Shown one piece after another: positions 52,420-61,769 of a DNA stretch of 64,000 bases. The position numbers and the translations under genes are program-made. Positions within the stretch are counted from its first letter, which is position 1; each line of letters starts with the position of its first letter. The notes under the pieces are model-generated. The model searched no databases. It saw nothing but the letters and a program-made list of their open reading frames with translations, and was not told where the DNA came from. This DNA comes from Massilia sp. 9096. GTDB lineage: Bacteria > Pseudomonadota > Gammaproteobacteria > Burkholderiales > Burkholderiaceae_D. The stretch covers positions 4,526,001 through 4,590,000 of the forward strand of contig NZ_JQNN01000001.1 of NCBI RefSeq assembly GCF_000745265.1, in the 5' to 3' direction.

Positions 52420-52451
52420 CCCTCCGGGGCATCTCGCCCGGAGGGTTTTTT
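52420..52451 (+). terminator. Intrinsic terminator after flp
   Basis: Perfect 9-bp stem CCCTCCGGG / CCCGGAGGG, 8-nt loop, followed by six T. Fourteen bp after the pilin stop. It limits readthrough into the assembly genes. Confidence 0.94.
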
Positions 52452-52465
52452 CTTGGAGGATCGCC

Positions 52466-52990
52466 ATGCCAACCGAGCAATATCTCAACGCGGTGCTGCT
52501 CTTATTGGTGAGCATTGCGGCCGTCAACGACCTGGCCACGCGCCGCATTCCCAATCGTCTTTTGCTGACCGGCTTGTCCGTTGCGCTGGTTCTGCACCTG
52601 TTGTCCGCCGAGCCCGGCACCGCGCTGCTGCGCGCCTTCAGCGGCCTCGGTCTCGGACTCGCAGTCTTTCTGCCGTTTTACCTGTTGCGCGGGATGGCCG
52701 CCGGCGACGTCAAGATGATGGCCGTGGTCGGCGCCTTCACCGGCGCCGCCCTGGCTTTCGAGATCGCCGTGCTGACATGGTGCGCCGGCGGGGTGATGGC
52801 CCTGGTGCTGGTCGTGGCGCGCGGCCGCCTGCGTCAGACCATCGGCAACATCGGCCGTATGCTGCTGGGGCTCGTCACGCTGGGCCACGGCGCCATCGTG
52901 CCCGCGCAGGACAAGAGCGCCGGCACCATGCCGTATGGCGTCGCGATCGCCATCGGCACCGTCGCCGTACTGGCTCGTCATTATGGTTGA
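52466..52990 (+). CDS. cpaA: Prepilin peptidase TadV/CpaA (A24 family)
   Basis: 174 aa from ATG 52466 with TTGGAGGA upstream. Small integral-membrane aspartyl protease: SIAAVNDLATRRIPNRLL has the first catalytic Asp, and FYLLRGMAAGDVKMMAVVGAF has the second in the G-D-x-K motif. About six membrane helices are visible. It lacks the N-methylation domain of PilD, as expected for the Tad type. It matures the Flp pilin encoded upstream. Confidence 0.93.
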   Translation: MPTEQYLNAVLLLLVSIAAVNDLATRRIPNRLLLTGLSVALVLHLLSAEPGTALLRAFSGLGLGLAVFLPFYLLRGMAAGDVKMMAVVGAFTGAALAFEIAVLTWCAGGVMALVLVVARGRLRQTIGNIGRMLLGLVTLGHGAIVPAQDKSAGTMPYGVAIAIGTVAVLARHYG

Positions 52991-53085
52991 GTGCGCCTTT
53001 GGCACAACGCAAGGGTGGGACGAAGACCGCTCGCTAGAATCGATTCCGACATGTTTCGGAAAACACGCAGCTCAAGGGGGTTCCG
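52991..53085 (+). promoter_or_regulatory. Gap between cpaA and Tad AAA+ gene
   Basis: 95 bp with a TAGAAT -10-like element near 53034 and AAGGGGG before the next ATG. A TTGGCAC here has no GC at the -12 spacing, so it is not a sigma-54 site. Possibly an internal promoter for the assembly genes. Confidence 0.3.
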
Positions 53086-54450
53086 ATGATTGACACGCTT
53101 TCGACAGGCACTATGGCAAGTGCGCCGCGCGTTGAGCAGGCCGCGCCCGCACCGGCCGGTACGGACATCACACCGATCCTGCCGCGTCAGGCCAAGACGG
53201 TGCGCGACACCGGGCTCGAGCCGCGCTTCGTCACCGACCTGGTGCTCAAGGCGGTCCAGTCGATCGGCAAGGCCCCGCTGCCGGTCCTGGCCGCCAAGCT
53301 GCGCCTGTCGATCAGCGTGCTGCGCGAAGTGCTCAATCCCCTGATCGCCGAGCAGCAGGTCGAAGTCGCCTGGTGCGGCGAGTCCGACATCGACATGCAA
53401 TACCAGCTGACCACGATCGGCCAGCGCGGCGCCGCCGAAGCGCAGGCGCGCTGCCGCTACGTCGGCCCGGCCCCGGTCACGCTGGCGTCCTACCGCGCGA
53501 TGGTCGAGCGCCAGGCGCTGCGCCACGCCGACTGCGAACGCGTCACGCCAGCCCGGCTGGCCGCCGCGCTGGGTGAAGACGGCCTGCCATCCGCGACCCG
53601 CGACGTGATCGGCGCCGCCCTGTATGCGCGCCGTTCGCTGCTGCTGTACGGCCCCTCGGGCAGCGGCAAGACCCAGCTGGCCCAGCGTCTCGGACGCCTG
53701 TTGCCGGGACCGATCGCCGTGCCCTATGCGCTGATCATCGGGCGCCAGGTGATCCGCCTGTTCGACCCGGCGCTGCACGTGTCGCCGCCGCCGCTGGCAC
53801 GCCAGCAGGAAGATCGGCGCAGCTGCGACGCGCGCTGGGCGGTCTCGCAGCGCCCGCTGGTGCACGTCGGCGCCGAACTCGGGCGTGACATGCTCGACCT
53901 GCGCTTCGACGCCGAGGAAGGCGTGTATCACGCGCCGCCGCACCTGCAGGCCAACAACGGCATGCTGGTGATCGACGACATCGGCCGCCAGCGCCTGTCC
54001 GCCGCCGAACTGCTGAACCGCTTCACCGGTCCGCTCGATACCGGCATCGACCAGCTGACGCTGCAAGGCGGCCAGGCCGAGCTGGTGCCTTTCGATGCCG
54101 CCGTGGTGTTCGCCACCAACCAGGCGCCGCTCGCTGTCTTCGACGACGCTGCGCTGCGCCGTATCGGCTACAAGGCCGAAATCGGGCCGTGGTCGCCGGC
54201 CGCCTACCACGCACTGTTGCGGCGCCAGTGCCGGCTGCGCCGCATCGACTACGACGAAGGCGCGGCCGATTACCTGGTCGAGCGCCTGCACGGCGCCTCG
54301 AAACGCGCGCTGCTGGCGTGCTATCCGGGCGAGCTGCTGGACCGCATCGCCGATTTCGCCGGCTTCGCCGGCAGCGAGGCGCAGCTGAGCGTCGTCGCGG
54401 TCGAGCAGGCCTGGCGCAGCATGTTCATCGCCGGCGCCACGGAGGCTTAA
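53086..54450 (+). CDS. AAA+ ATPase of Tad pilus locus, role unassigned
   Basis: 454 aa. The N-terminal 120 residues look like a winged-helix region (LVLKAVQSIGKAPLPVLAAKLRLS). The AAA+ domain has Walker A LLLYGPSGSGKTQLAQ (189-196), Walker B GMLVIDDIGRQ near 295 and an arginine-finger-like segment NQAPLAVFDDAALRR. It is not TadA or TadZ, which are encoded downstream. A protein like this is known from other Tad loci of beta/gammaproteobacteria but its function is not established. The stop is directly followed by the CpaB ATG (TAA-ATG), so it belongs to the operon. Confidence 0.82.
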   Translation: MIDTLSTGTMASAPRVEQAAPAPAGTDITPILPRQAKTVRDTGLEPRFVTDLVLKAVQSIGKAPLPVLAAKLRLSISVLREVLNPLIAEQQVEVAWCGESDIDMQYQLTTIGQRGAAEAQARCRYVGPAPVTLASYRAMVERQALRHADCERVTPARLAAALGEDGLPSATRDVIGAALYARRSLLLYGPSGSGKTQLAQRLGRLLPGPIAVPYALIIGRQVIRLFDPALHVSPPPLARQQEDRRSCDARWAVSQRPLVHVGAELGRDMLDLRFDAEEGVYHAPPHLQANNGMLVIDDIGRQRLSAAELLNRFTGPLDTGIDQLTLQGGQAELVPFDAAVVFATNQAPLAVFDDAALRRIGYKAEIGPWSPAAYHALLRRQCRLRRIDYDEGAADYLVERLHGASKRALLACYPGELLDRIADFAGFAGSEAQLSVVAVEQAWRSMFIAGATEA

Positions 54451-55314
54451 ATGAAGAACAAACGCGCATTCATCGTGATGGCCGTCGCCGTCCTGTTCGG
54501 ACTGGCCGCCGTGGTGTCCGCCTCGCGCTGGCTGTTGAACCAGCCGGGCGGGGCCAACGGCCGTATCGTCGTGGCGGCGGCCGACATCAGTCTCGGCCAG
54601 CGCCTCACGCCCGAGATGTTCAAGCTGGCCGAGTGGCCGACCGACAGCGTGCCCAAGGGCGCCTTCACCGATCCGCAAAAGCTCGACGGGCGCGTCCTGA
54701 AGACCAACATCCTGATCGGCGAACCGGTGGTCGAGACGCGCCTGGCGCCGCAGGGCACGCAGGGCGGGCTGTCGGCCATGATCACCGAGGGCAGGCGCGC
54801 GCTGACGGTGCGCGTCAACGACGTGATCGGCGTTGCGGGCTTCGCGCTGCCCGGCAACTACGTCGACATCATCGTCAGCATGCAGAAGGACCCGGCGCCG
54901 GCTTCGAACGGACGCGAGCAGGCGATCTCGAAGATCGTGCTGGAGCGGATCCTGGTGCTGGCCGTGGCCCAGGAAGTGAACCGCGACGAAACCAGGCCGA
55001 AGGTGGTCAATGCCGTCACGCTCGAGGTCACGCCGGAGCAGGCCGAAAAGCTCGACCTGGCGCGCAGCGTCGGGACGCTGTCGCTGGCGCTGCGCAACCA
55101 GGTCGATCCGCAATCGGCGCAGACCGACGGCGCGACCAAGCTGACCCTGCTGCCCGATGCGGTTGCGCCGCCGGCGCCGCCGCCCAAGCACGTGTCCAAG
55201 TCCACGCCAAAGCCTGCGGCGCGTGCGCCAGTGGTCGTGAAGACGGCCGCACCGGTTCGGCGCGATTGCGTCAGCGTGCTCAATGGTCTGCGCATGACGC
55301 AGGAATGCTTCTGA
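54451..55314 (+). CDS. cpaB: Flp pilus assembly protein CpaB (RcpC)
   Basis: 287 aa. One N-terminal membrane helix (AFIVMAVAVLFGLAAVVSA), then an SAF domain: VVAAADISLGQRLTPEMFKLAEWPTDSVPKGAF, and RALTVRVNDVIGVAGFALPGNYVDIIVSM. The C-terminal region is Pro/Ala-rich, with a Cys near each end of the last ten residues (RRDCVSV...QECF). Periplasmic; supports the outer-membrane secretin encoded next. Confidence 0.92.
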   Translation: MKNKRAFIVMAVAVLFGLAAVVSASRWLLNQPGGANGRIVVAAADISLGQRLTPEMFKLAEWPTDSVPKGAFTDPQKLDGRVLKTNILIGEPVVETRLAPQGTQGGLSAMITEGRRALTVRVNDVIGVAGFALPGNYVDIIVSMQKDPAPASNGREQAISKIVLERILVLAVAQEVNRDETRPKVVNAVTLEVTPEQAEKLDLARSVGTLSLALRNQVDPQSAQTDGATKLTLLPDAVAPPAPPPKHVSKSTPKPAARAPVVVKTAAPVRRDCVSVLNGLRMTQECF

Positions 55315-55333
55315 ATTTATCCAGGGTGATGCC

Positions 55334-56929
55334 ATGAACCGAAGCCTGACGCTTACGCCGCTCGTCCGCTGCCTGCTTGCCGGCCTGGCCTTGTGCGCCA
55401 CCGGCGCCGCCCATGGCGCCGCCAAGGCCGCTGCGCAAGATGCCAACCCGTCGGCCCAATCCGCGCCGGGCCGCATGGAAGTCGGCCCGCACTGCCAGGG
55501 CGAGGCCGCCAAGCCGGCGCAGCTGGCACTGCAGGTCGGCAAATCGAGCCTGCTGCGCCTGCCCGAGACGGTTCAGCATCGCAGCGTCGGCAACCCGGCG
55601 GTGGTGCAGGCGCTGCTGGTGGCGCCGGACACGCTGTACATCGCCGGGGTCGACGTCGGCACCACCAATATGATCGTGCAGGGCCGCAGCGGCTTGTGCA
55701 GCATGCTCGACATCACCGTCGCGATCGATCCCGAACCGCTGCGCGCGACGCTGGCCGCGGTGATGCCGGAAGAGCGCGGCATCAAGGTGCTGGCCGCAGC
55801 CGATTCGCTGGTCCTGTCCGGCATCGTCGGCGACGCCGCCGCGGTGGCGCGTGCCGTCGAGCTGGCCACGGCCTACGTGCGCCGTCCGCTGCATGCCTTG
55901 CCGGTGCCGGACAAGGCGGACGGCCAGGCCAGCCTGAATGCGCTGGCCAATCCGAACGCCGGCGCCGCCCCCGGTACGAACGCCAGCGGCGCCGGCGCCG
56001 TCAGCCAGCCGGGCGCGCGCGTGATCAACCTGCTGGCGGTTGCGGCGCCACAGCAGGTGCAGCTCGAAGTGAAAGTCGCGGAAGTCTCCAAGACCCTGCT
56101 GGAAAGCCTGGAGGCCGGCACCAGCTGGCGCTTCGGCTCCGGCAGCTGGGGCGCGACGCTGGTGGCCGATTTCATCACCGGGAACAACAAGGGTTCGCTG
56201 GGCGCGTCCAGGGTGCGCGGCAGTACGCTCGGCTCCGCGGGATTCTCGGCCGAAAAGCAGGACAGCCTGGTGCGCGTGCTGGCCGAGCCGAACGTCATGG
56301 CGCTCAGTGGTCAGGAAGGCAGCTTCCTCGCCGGCGGCAAGTTCTACGTCCCGGTGGCGCAGGATAACAACCGCATCACGCTGGAAGAAAAGGAATTCGG
56401 CGTCGGCCTGCGCTTTACCCCGACCGTGCTGGCGGGCGGGCGCATCAGCCTGCACGTCGCGCCCGAGGTGTCGGAGCTGTCGCGCGAGGGCATCGGCGTC
56501 ACGACCGGCAGCCTGACCGGCACTTCGATCCTGCCGGTCGTGACCACGCGCCGCGCCAGCACCACGGTCCAGCTGTACGACGGCCAGAGCTTCGCGATCG
56601 GCGGTCTGCTCAAGAATAACCTGACCACCAATATGAAAGGCTTGCCCTTGCTGGCCGACGTGCCGGTCCTCGGGGCGCTGTTCCGCAGTACCGACTACCA
56701 GTCCGACCGCACCGAACTAGTGTTCGTGATCACCGCGCACCTGGTCAAGCCGCTGCCTGGCGCGGGCTATGTCCTGCCGACCGACAAAGTCGGCGAACCC
56801 TCGGTCGGCGCCGTCATGATCGGCGGTCGCCTCGACGGCCCGCCGCCCGGCAACACGACCGCGGCGTTGTCGGCGCCAGCGCTGATCCAGCAGCCGGTGC
56901 ACAGCAGCGGCGGCTTTGAACTGAAATAG
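55334..56929 (+). CDS. cpaC: Tad/Flp pilus secretin CpaC (RcpA)
   Basis: 531 aa. Signal peptide (CLLAGLALCATGAAHGAAKA). The N-terminal pilus-formation/BON-like domains contain LQVGKSSLLRLPETVQHRSVGNPAV and VLAAADSLVLSGIVGDAAAV. The secretin core has VQLEVKVAEVSKTLLESL, VRVLAEPNVMALSGQEGSFLAGGKFYVPV and the end GLPLLADVPVLGALFRSTDYQSDRTELVFVITAHLVKPL. It forms the outer-membrane ring through which the Flp pilus exits. Nineteen bp after CpaB. Confidence 0.94.
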   Translation: MNRSLTLTPLVRCLLAGLALCATGAAHGAAKAAAQDANPSAQSAPGRMEVGPHCQGEAAKPAQLALQVGKSSLLRLPETVQHRSVGNPAVVQALLVAPDTLYIAGVDVGTTNMIVQGRSGLCSMLDITVAIDPEPLRATLAAVMPEERGIKVLAAADSLVLSGIVGDAAAVARAVELATAYVRRPLHALPVPDKADGQASLNALANPNAGAAPGTNASGAGAVSQPGARVINLLAVAAPQQVQLEVKVAEVSKTLLESLEAGTSWRFGSGSWGATLVADFITGNNKGSLGASRVRGSTLGSAGFSAEKQDSLVRVLAEPNVMALSGQEGSFLAGGKFYVPVAQDNNRITLEEKEFGVGLRFTPTVLAGGRISLHVAPEVSELSREGIGVTTGSLTGTSILPVVTTRRASTTVQLYDGQSFAIGGLLKNNLTTNMKGLPLLADVPVLGALFRSTDYQSDRTELVFVITAHLVKPLPGAGYVLPTDKVGEPSVGAVMIGGRLDGPPPGNTTAALSAPALIQQPVHSSGGFELK

Positions 56930-56938
56930 GAGAGAGCG

Positions 56939-57214
56939 ATGGCCCCCAGACGCAATCACCTCGTGCTCGCCGCCCTGTTCGGCGCGGCGCTGGCGGGATG
57001 CAGTTCGACCCCGCGCTTCAATGGCCAGTTCGGCGATGCCGTGCGCGCCAACCTGTCCGCTCAGGTGCTCGATCCGGCGGCGGCGTCGAACGCCGACCCG
57101 GTCGCCGGCGTCGATGGCGCCGCGGCGCTCGCCGCCCAGGAGCGCTATCAGCGATCGTTCAAGGAGCGCGACGCCAACGCCAACCAGCCGATGATCGCAA
57201 GTGGAACCCGATGA
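56939..57214 (+). CDS. Small Tad-locus lipoprotein
   Basis: 91 aa. Lipobox LAGC (C21), then GQFGDAVRANLSAQVLDPAAAS and VDGAAALAAQERYQRSFKERD. The D-G-x-A-x(8)-R-Y-x-x-S-F pattern, as I recall, recurs in short lipoproteins between secretin and TadZ in other Tad loci. It may be a reduced CpaD/RcpB-type pilotin for the secretin. Function by position only. Confidence 0.78.
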   Translation: MAPRRNHLVLAALFGAALAGCSSTPRFNGQFGDAVRANLSAQVLDPAAASNADPVAGVDGAAALAAQERYQRSFKERDANANQPMIASGTR

Positions 57215-57253
57215 TCCCAGATCACCTGGGCGCTCGTCGCCCCGAGGAAACCG

Positions 57254-58429
57254 ATGAAAGCCCTCCTGATCAGCCGCGACACCCAGCTCTATGCGGAGAT
57301 CGCTTCGCAAGGCGCGGCGCGCGTGCCGCCCTTGAACGTGGCCGCCAGCCGCACCACGCTGCGTGACGCGCTCGATCGTCCATTGGCCGACACGCCCAGC
57401 ATGGTGATCGTCGACACCAGCGGCGCCGAGGCGGCCGATGGCGACTTGCTGGAGCGCCTGACCCGCCACTACGCAGCCGCGCATTTCATGCTGTTGACCG
57501 ATAACCACCAGCCCGACCTCCTGATCCGCGCAATGCGCGCGGGCGTGCGCGAGGTGCTGCCGCTGCCGCTGGTGCACGGCGCACTGCACGAGGCGATCGA
57601 CCGCATCGCGGCCAGCGCCGGGGTGGCGTCGAGCCGCGACGGCAAGGTGCTCGCCTTCATCGCCTGCAAGGGCGGTAGCGGCGCTACCTTCATCTCGACC
57701 AACTTCGGCTATGCGCTGGCGACCCTGGCCGACAAGAAGGTGCTGCTGATCGACCTGCACCGCCAGTTCGGCGACGCCACGCTGTATGTGTCCGACCAGA
57801 AGCCGGCTATGACGCTGACCGACGTCTCGCAGCAGATCGCGCGCATCGACGGGCCGTTCCTCGAATCCTGCCTGGTGCATGTCGCGCCCGGCTTCGGGGT
57901 GCTGGCCGCCGCCGACGATCCCGGCCAGGTGATCGAAGCCAAGCCCGAGCACATCGACACCATCCTGCGCGTGGCGCGCCAGAACTACGACTACATCCTG
58001 CTCGACGTCGGCCGCCAGATCGATGCCGTCTCGCTGCGCGCGCTCGACAGCACCGACGCCATCTACCCGGTGCTGCAGCTGGCGCTGCCCGACATCCGCG
58101 ACGCGCGCCGCCTGCTCGACATCTTCCGTTCGCTAGGCTACGTCACCGACAACATCCGCCTGATCGTCAACCGCTATGAAAAAGGCGGGCGCCTGCGCCT
58201 GCAGGACCTGCATGCGGCGCTCGGCGCCGAAGTGCTGCACACCATTCCCAACGATTACGTCGCCGTCACCGATTCGGTCAACCAGGGCATCCCCGTGCTG
58301 CAGCTGGCGCGCGGCAGCGCCGCCGCGCGCAGCCTGGCCGACCTGGTCGAGGTGGTGACCGCGCGCCGCGTGGCCGAGAGCAAGGGCCTGTTCGATCGGC
58401 TGTTCGGCCGCGGCGACGCCGATTACTGA
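57254..58429 (+). CDS. cpaE: TadZ/CpaE pilus-localisation ATPase-like protein
   Basis: 391 aa. The N-terminal 120 residues are a degenerate receiver domain. The MinD/ParA-like domain has [24 protein letters not shown], where the deviant Walker A is KGGSGATF (139-146): the P-loop lysine before T/S is replaced by Ala. The signature Lys (KGG) remains. [17 protein letters not shown] is the Walker A'/switch region. TadZ proteins place the Tad machine at the cell pole. Loss of the P-loop Lys suggests weak or no ATP hydrolysis. Confidence 0.93.
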   Translation: MKALLISRDTQLYAEIASQGAARVPPLNVAASRTTLRDALDRPLADTPSMVIVDTSGAEAADGDLLERLTRHYAAAHFMLLTDNHQPDLLIRAMRAGVREVLPLPLVHGALHEAIDRIAASAGVASSRDGKVLAFIACKGGSGATFISTNFGYALATLADKKVLLIDLHRQFGDATLYVSDQKPAMTLTDVSQQIARIDGPFLESCLVHVAPGFGVLAAADDPGQVIEAKPEHIDTILRVARQNYDYILLDVGRQIDAVSLRALDSTDAIYPVLQLALPDIRDARRLLDIFRSLGYVTDNIRLIVNRYEKGGRLRLQDLHAALGAEVLHTIPNDYVAVTDSVNQGIPVLQLARGSAAARSLADLVEVVTARRVAESKGLFDRLFGRGDADY

Positions 58430-58448
58430 CCTTCTCGAGGAGTCCACC

Positions 58449-59792
58449 ATGTCCCTGCGCGAGCGCCTGTCCGGATCGGACGAGGAGCGCCAATACCTGC
58501 CGATGCCGGCGGTGGCGCAACAAGCCTACCAGGAGCTGAAGAAGTCGATGCACCAGATGATCCTCGACCGGATCGATCTGGAGCGCCTGAAGCGCCTGAC
58601 CAGCGAGCAGTTCAAGCACGAGCTGGCGCTGCTGGTCCAGCGCATCGTCGAGGAAGAGCGCATCGTGCTGAACCAGCAGGAGCGCCACCACCTGGTGCTC
58701 GACATCCAGCACGAGATGCTCGGTTTCGGTCCGCTCGAGCCGCTGCTGAACGACCCGAGCGTGTCGGACATCCTGGTCAACACCTTCAACAAGGTCTATG
58801 TCGAGCGCCGCGGGCGCCTTGAGCTGACCGACGTCAGCTTCCACGACAACGCGCACCTGATGAAGATCATCGAGAAGATCGTCTCGCGCGTCGGCCGCCG
58901 CGTCGACGAGTCGAGTCCGATGGTCGATGCGCGCCTGCCGGACGGCTCGCGCGTGAACGCGATCATTCCGCCGCTCGCGGTCGACGGTCCGCTGGTCTCG
59001 ATCCGCCGCTTCGGCGCGACCCCGCTCACGGTGCAGAACCTGCTCGACTATAAAAGCGTCACGCCGCCGATGATCAAGGTGCTCGAAAGCCTGGGCCTGG
59101 CCAAGATCAACATCCTGATCTCGGGCGGCACCGGCAGCGGCAAGACCACGCTGCTGAACCTGATCTCCGGCTTCATTCCCGGCAACGAGCGCATCGTGAC
59201 GATCGAAGACGCGGCCGAGCTGCAGCTGCGCCAGCCGCACGTGGTGCGCCTGGAGACGCGTCCGCCCAACATCGAAGGCCGCGGCGAAGTGACCCAGCGC
59301 GCGCTGGTGCGCAACTCGCTGCGCATGCGCCCGGACCGCATCATCCTGGGCGAGGTGCGCGGCCCGGAAGCGCTCGACATGCTGCAGGCGATGAACACCG
59401 GCCACGAAGGCTCGCTCGCGACCATCCACGCCAACACGCCGCGCGACGCCCTGTCGCGCCTGGAGAACATGGTCAGCATGGCCGGCGTGAACCTGACCCC
59501 GCGCGCCATCCGCCAGCAGATCTGTTCGGCCATCACGGTGATCCTGCAGGCCTCGCGTCTGACCGACGGCACGCGCAAGGTGGTCAGCATGCAGGAAATC
59601 ACCGGCATGGAAGGCGACATCATCTCGATGCAGGAGATCTTCCGTTTCGAGCAGACCGGCGTCGATCTCGACGGCAAGGTGCAGGGCCACTTCTGCGCGA
59701 CCGGCGTGCGTCCGCGCTTCGCCGATCGCCTGAAGATGTACGGCGCGCCGGTGCCGGAAGATACCTTCGATCCGGACCGCATCTTCACCTGA
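58449..59792 (+). CDS. tadA: Tad pilus assembly ATPase TadA/CpaF
   Basis: 447 aa, type II/IV secretion ATPase. N-terminal helical region, then [22 protein letters not shown] (CpaF-type N domain), Walker [15 protein letters not shown] (226-234), [11 protein letters not shown] (Asp box), [21 protein letters not shown] (Walker B region) and [16 protein letters not shown] (His box). Cytoplasmic hexamer powering pilus assembly. Confidence 0.96.
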   Translation: MSLRERLSGSDEERQYLPMPAVAQQAYQELKKSMHQMILDRIDLERLKRLTSEQFKHELALLVQRIVEEERIVLNQQERHHLVLDIQHEMLGFGPLEPLLNDPSVSDILVNTFNKVYVERRGRLELTDVSFHDNAHLMKIIEKIVSRVGRRVDESSPMVDARLPDGSRVNAIIPPLAVDGPLVSIRRFGATPLTVQNLLDYKSVTPPMIKVLESLGLAKINILISGGTGSGKTTLLNLISGFIPGNERIVTIEDAAELQLRQPHVVRLETRPPNIEGRGEVTQRALVRNSLRMRPDRIILGEVRGPEALDMLQAMNTGHEGSLATIHANTPRDALSRLENMVSMAGVNLTPRAIRQQICSAITVILQASRLTDGTRKVVSMQEITGMEGDIISMQEIFRFEQTGVDLDGKVQGHFCATGVRPRFADRLKMYGAPVPEDTFDPDRIFT

Positions 59793-59813
59793 GCCAGCGC
59801 CGCGGAGCCACGC

Positions 59814-60788
59814 ATGGACATCATGTTCTACGGTTTCATCGTCTTCCTGTTCGCCGCCGTCATCCTCGGCATCGAAGGCGCCTACCTGTGGTGGGCGAGC
59901 GCGCACGGCGCCGCGGCCCAGCGCGTGGCGCGCCGCCTGAAGCTGATGTCGGGCGGCCCGGGACGGTCCGAGCGCATCTCGATCCTCAAGCAGCGCCGCT
60001 TCAGCCGCCATGGCTCGCTCGACCGCCTGCTGCACCGGGTGATGCTGGCGCACCGCATCGATCATCTGCTGGTGCAGTCGGGGATGCGCTGGTCGGTCGA
60101 ACAATTCATGCTGGCCTGCTGTGCGGCATTGCTGGTCGGCGCGTTCATCGTCGCGCACTGGCCCTTGCCGCTGGCGCTGCGCGCCGCAATCGCGCTGCTG
60201 TTCACGCTGCTGCCGACGGTGATCGCGCGCCGCGCGCGCACGCGGCGCCTGCTGCGCATCGAGCAGCAGCTGCCCGAAGCCGCCGACTTCATCGCGCGTG
60301 CGCTGCGCGCCGGGCACTCGTTCACCAACGTCCTGCAGATCGTCGGCAACGAGCTGCCCGAACCGCTCAGCGGCGAATTCCGCATCGCGCGCGAAGAAAT
60401 CAATTATGGCGTGCCGATGAGCGAGTCGCTGCACAACATGGCCGACCGCATCCCGCTCACCGACCTGCGCTACCTGATCATCGCCGTGCTGATCCAGCGC
60501 GAGACCGGCGGCAACCTGGCCGAGATCCTCACCAACATCAGCCACATCATCCGCGGCCGCCTGAAGCTGGTCGCCCAGGTGCGCGTGCTGTCGGCCGAGG
60601 GGCGCATGTCGGCATGGATCCTGGGCCTGCTGCCGTTCGGGGTACTGGGCATGCTGTTGCTGGTCAATCCGGGCTACGTGCAGCCCCTGTGGACCGACCC
60701 TACCGGCATCAGGCTGCTGTGGTACGCGTGCGGCATGATCGTGGTCGGCGTGTTCTGGCTGCGCCGCGTGATCCGTATCCGTATCTGA
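59814..60788 (+). CDS. tadB: Tad pilus inner-membrane protein TadB
   Basis: 324 aa. Hydrophobic N-terminus (YGFIVFLFAAVILGIEGAYLW), then a GspF domain: LPEAADFIARALRAGHSFTNVLQIVGNELPEPLSGEFRIA, VPMSESLHNMADRIPLTDLRYLIIAVLIQRETGGNLAEIL. Two C-terminal helices. Platform protein with TadC. It starts 21 bp after tadA. Confidence 0.95.
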   Translation: MDIMFYGFIVFLFAAVILGIEGAYLWWASAHGAAAQRVARRLKLMSGGPGRSERISILKQRRFSRHGSLDRLLHRVMLAHRIDHLLVQSGMRWSVEQFMLACCAALLVGAFIVAHWPLPLALRAAIALLFTLLPTVIARRARTRRLLRIEQQLPEAADFIARALRAGHSFTNVLQIVGNELPEPLSGEFRIAREEINYGVPMSESLHNMADRIPLTDLRYLIIAVLIQRETGGNLAEILTNISHIIRGRLKLVAQVRVLSAEGRMSAWILGLLPFGVLGMLLLVNPGYVQPLWTDPTGIRLLWYACGMIVVGVFWLRRVIRIRI

Positions 60789-60810
60789 CGCCTTCGCCGA
60801 GGAGCTTTCG

Positions 60811-61749
60811 ATGAGCATCCCCCAGCTGTCGTTCCTGCTGATCGTCTTCGCCATCGTGTGCGGCCTGGTATGGCTGGGCATGATGCTGTTCGCGCCGGTC
60901 GCGCTGCGCGCACGCCTGGCGCGCTTCATGGGCCGTACCGAGGACAGCAAGCCCGAAGGCAGCTGGACCGAGCGTATCGCGCGCGCGGCGCGGCCGCTGG
61001 GCCGGCTCTCGGTGCCGGAAGAAGGCTGGGAAAAGTCGGCGCTGCGCACGCGCTTCATGAACGCCGGCTGGCGCAATCCGGCCGTTCCCACGCTGTATTT
61101 CGCATCCAAGAGCGCGCTCGCGCTGGCGTGTCCCGGCGTCGTCGGCGTCGCGCTGGCCTTCGCGCCCGGCACCCTGACCGGCACCCGCATGCTGTTCCTG
61201 CTGCTGCTGGCGGCGTCCTGCGGCTACTACCTGCCCAACATGGTCCTGACGCGCCTCGTGGCGCGCCGCAAGCGCGAGATCTTCGAGACCATCCCGGACG
61301 CGCTGGACCTGCTGACCGTCTGCGTCGAGGCCGGTCTGAGCCTGGAACGTGCGCTGGTCAAGGTCGCCTCCGAAATCCACATCAAGAGCGTGACCCTGGC
61401 GCAGGAGCTGCAGCTGGTGCTGATGGAAATGCGCGCCGGCTTCAGCAAGGACAAGGCGCTGCGCAACTTCGCGCTGCGCGTCGGCCTGGACGACGTCGAC
61501 ACCCTGGTCGCGATGCTCATCCAGTCCGAGCGCTTCGGCACCAGCATCGGCGATGCCTTACGCATTCATTCGGAAAACCTGCGCAACAAGCGCCGCCTGG
61601 TTGCCGAGGAAGCGGCGGCCAAGATCGGCTTGAAGCTGCTGTTCCCGCTGATCTTCTGCATTTTCCCGACCCTGCTGATGGTGCTGCTGGGCCCGGCCGC
61701 CATCCAGATCATGCGCACCTTCAGCGCCGTCCTGGGCAACCACAATTAG
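60811..61749 (+). CDS. tadC: Tad pilus inner-membrane protein TadC
   Basis: 312 aa GspF-fold partner of TadB. N-terminal helix (SFLLIVFAIVCGLVWLGMMLF), then ETIPDALDLLTVCVEAGLSLERALVKVASEI, and DDVDTLVAMLIQSERFGTSIGDALRIHSENLR typical of the family. C-terminal membrane helix. RBS GGAG is 7 bp upstream. TadB and TadC form the inner-membrane base. Confidence 0.95.
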   Translation: MSIPQLSFLLIVFAIVCGLVWLGMMLFAPVALRARLARFMGRTEDSKPEGSWTERIARAARPLGRLSVPEEGWEKSALRTRFMNAGWRNPAVPTLYFASKSALALACPGVVGVALAFAPGTLTGTRMLFLLLLAASCGYYLPNMVLTRLVARRKREIFETIPDALDLLTVCVEAGLSLERALVKVASEIHIKSVTLAQELQLVLMEMRAGFSKDKALRNFALRVGLDDVDTLVAMLIQSERFGTSIGDALRIHSENLRNKRRLVAEEAAAKIGLKLLFPLIFCIFPTLLMVLLGPAAIQIMRTFSAVLGNHN

Positions 61750-61769
61750 TCGAGTTAGCGGAGAGAGTC

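Noticed and set aside
52989..53010. TTGGCAC before the Tad AAA+ gene as a sigma-54 promoter
   Set aside because: No GC at the required spacing; GG occupies the -12 position.
58278..61190. 970-codon open frame on the minus strand across tadA-tadC
   Set aside because: It lies opposite three well-defined Tad genes and its translation is low-complexity (R, A, H, Q-rich) without domains. High-GC antisense frames are often open.
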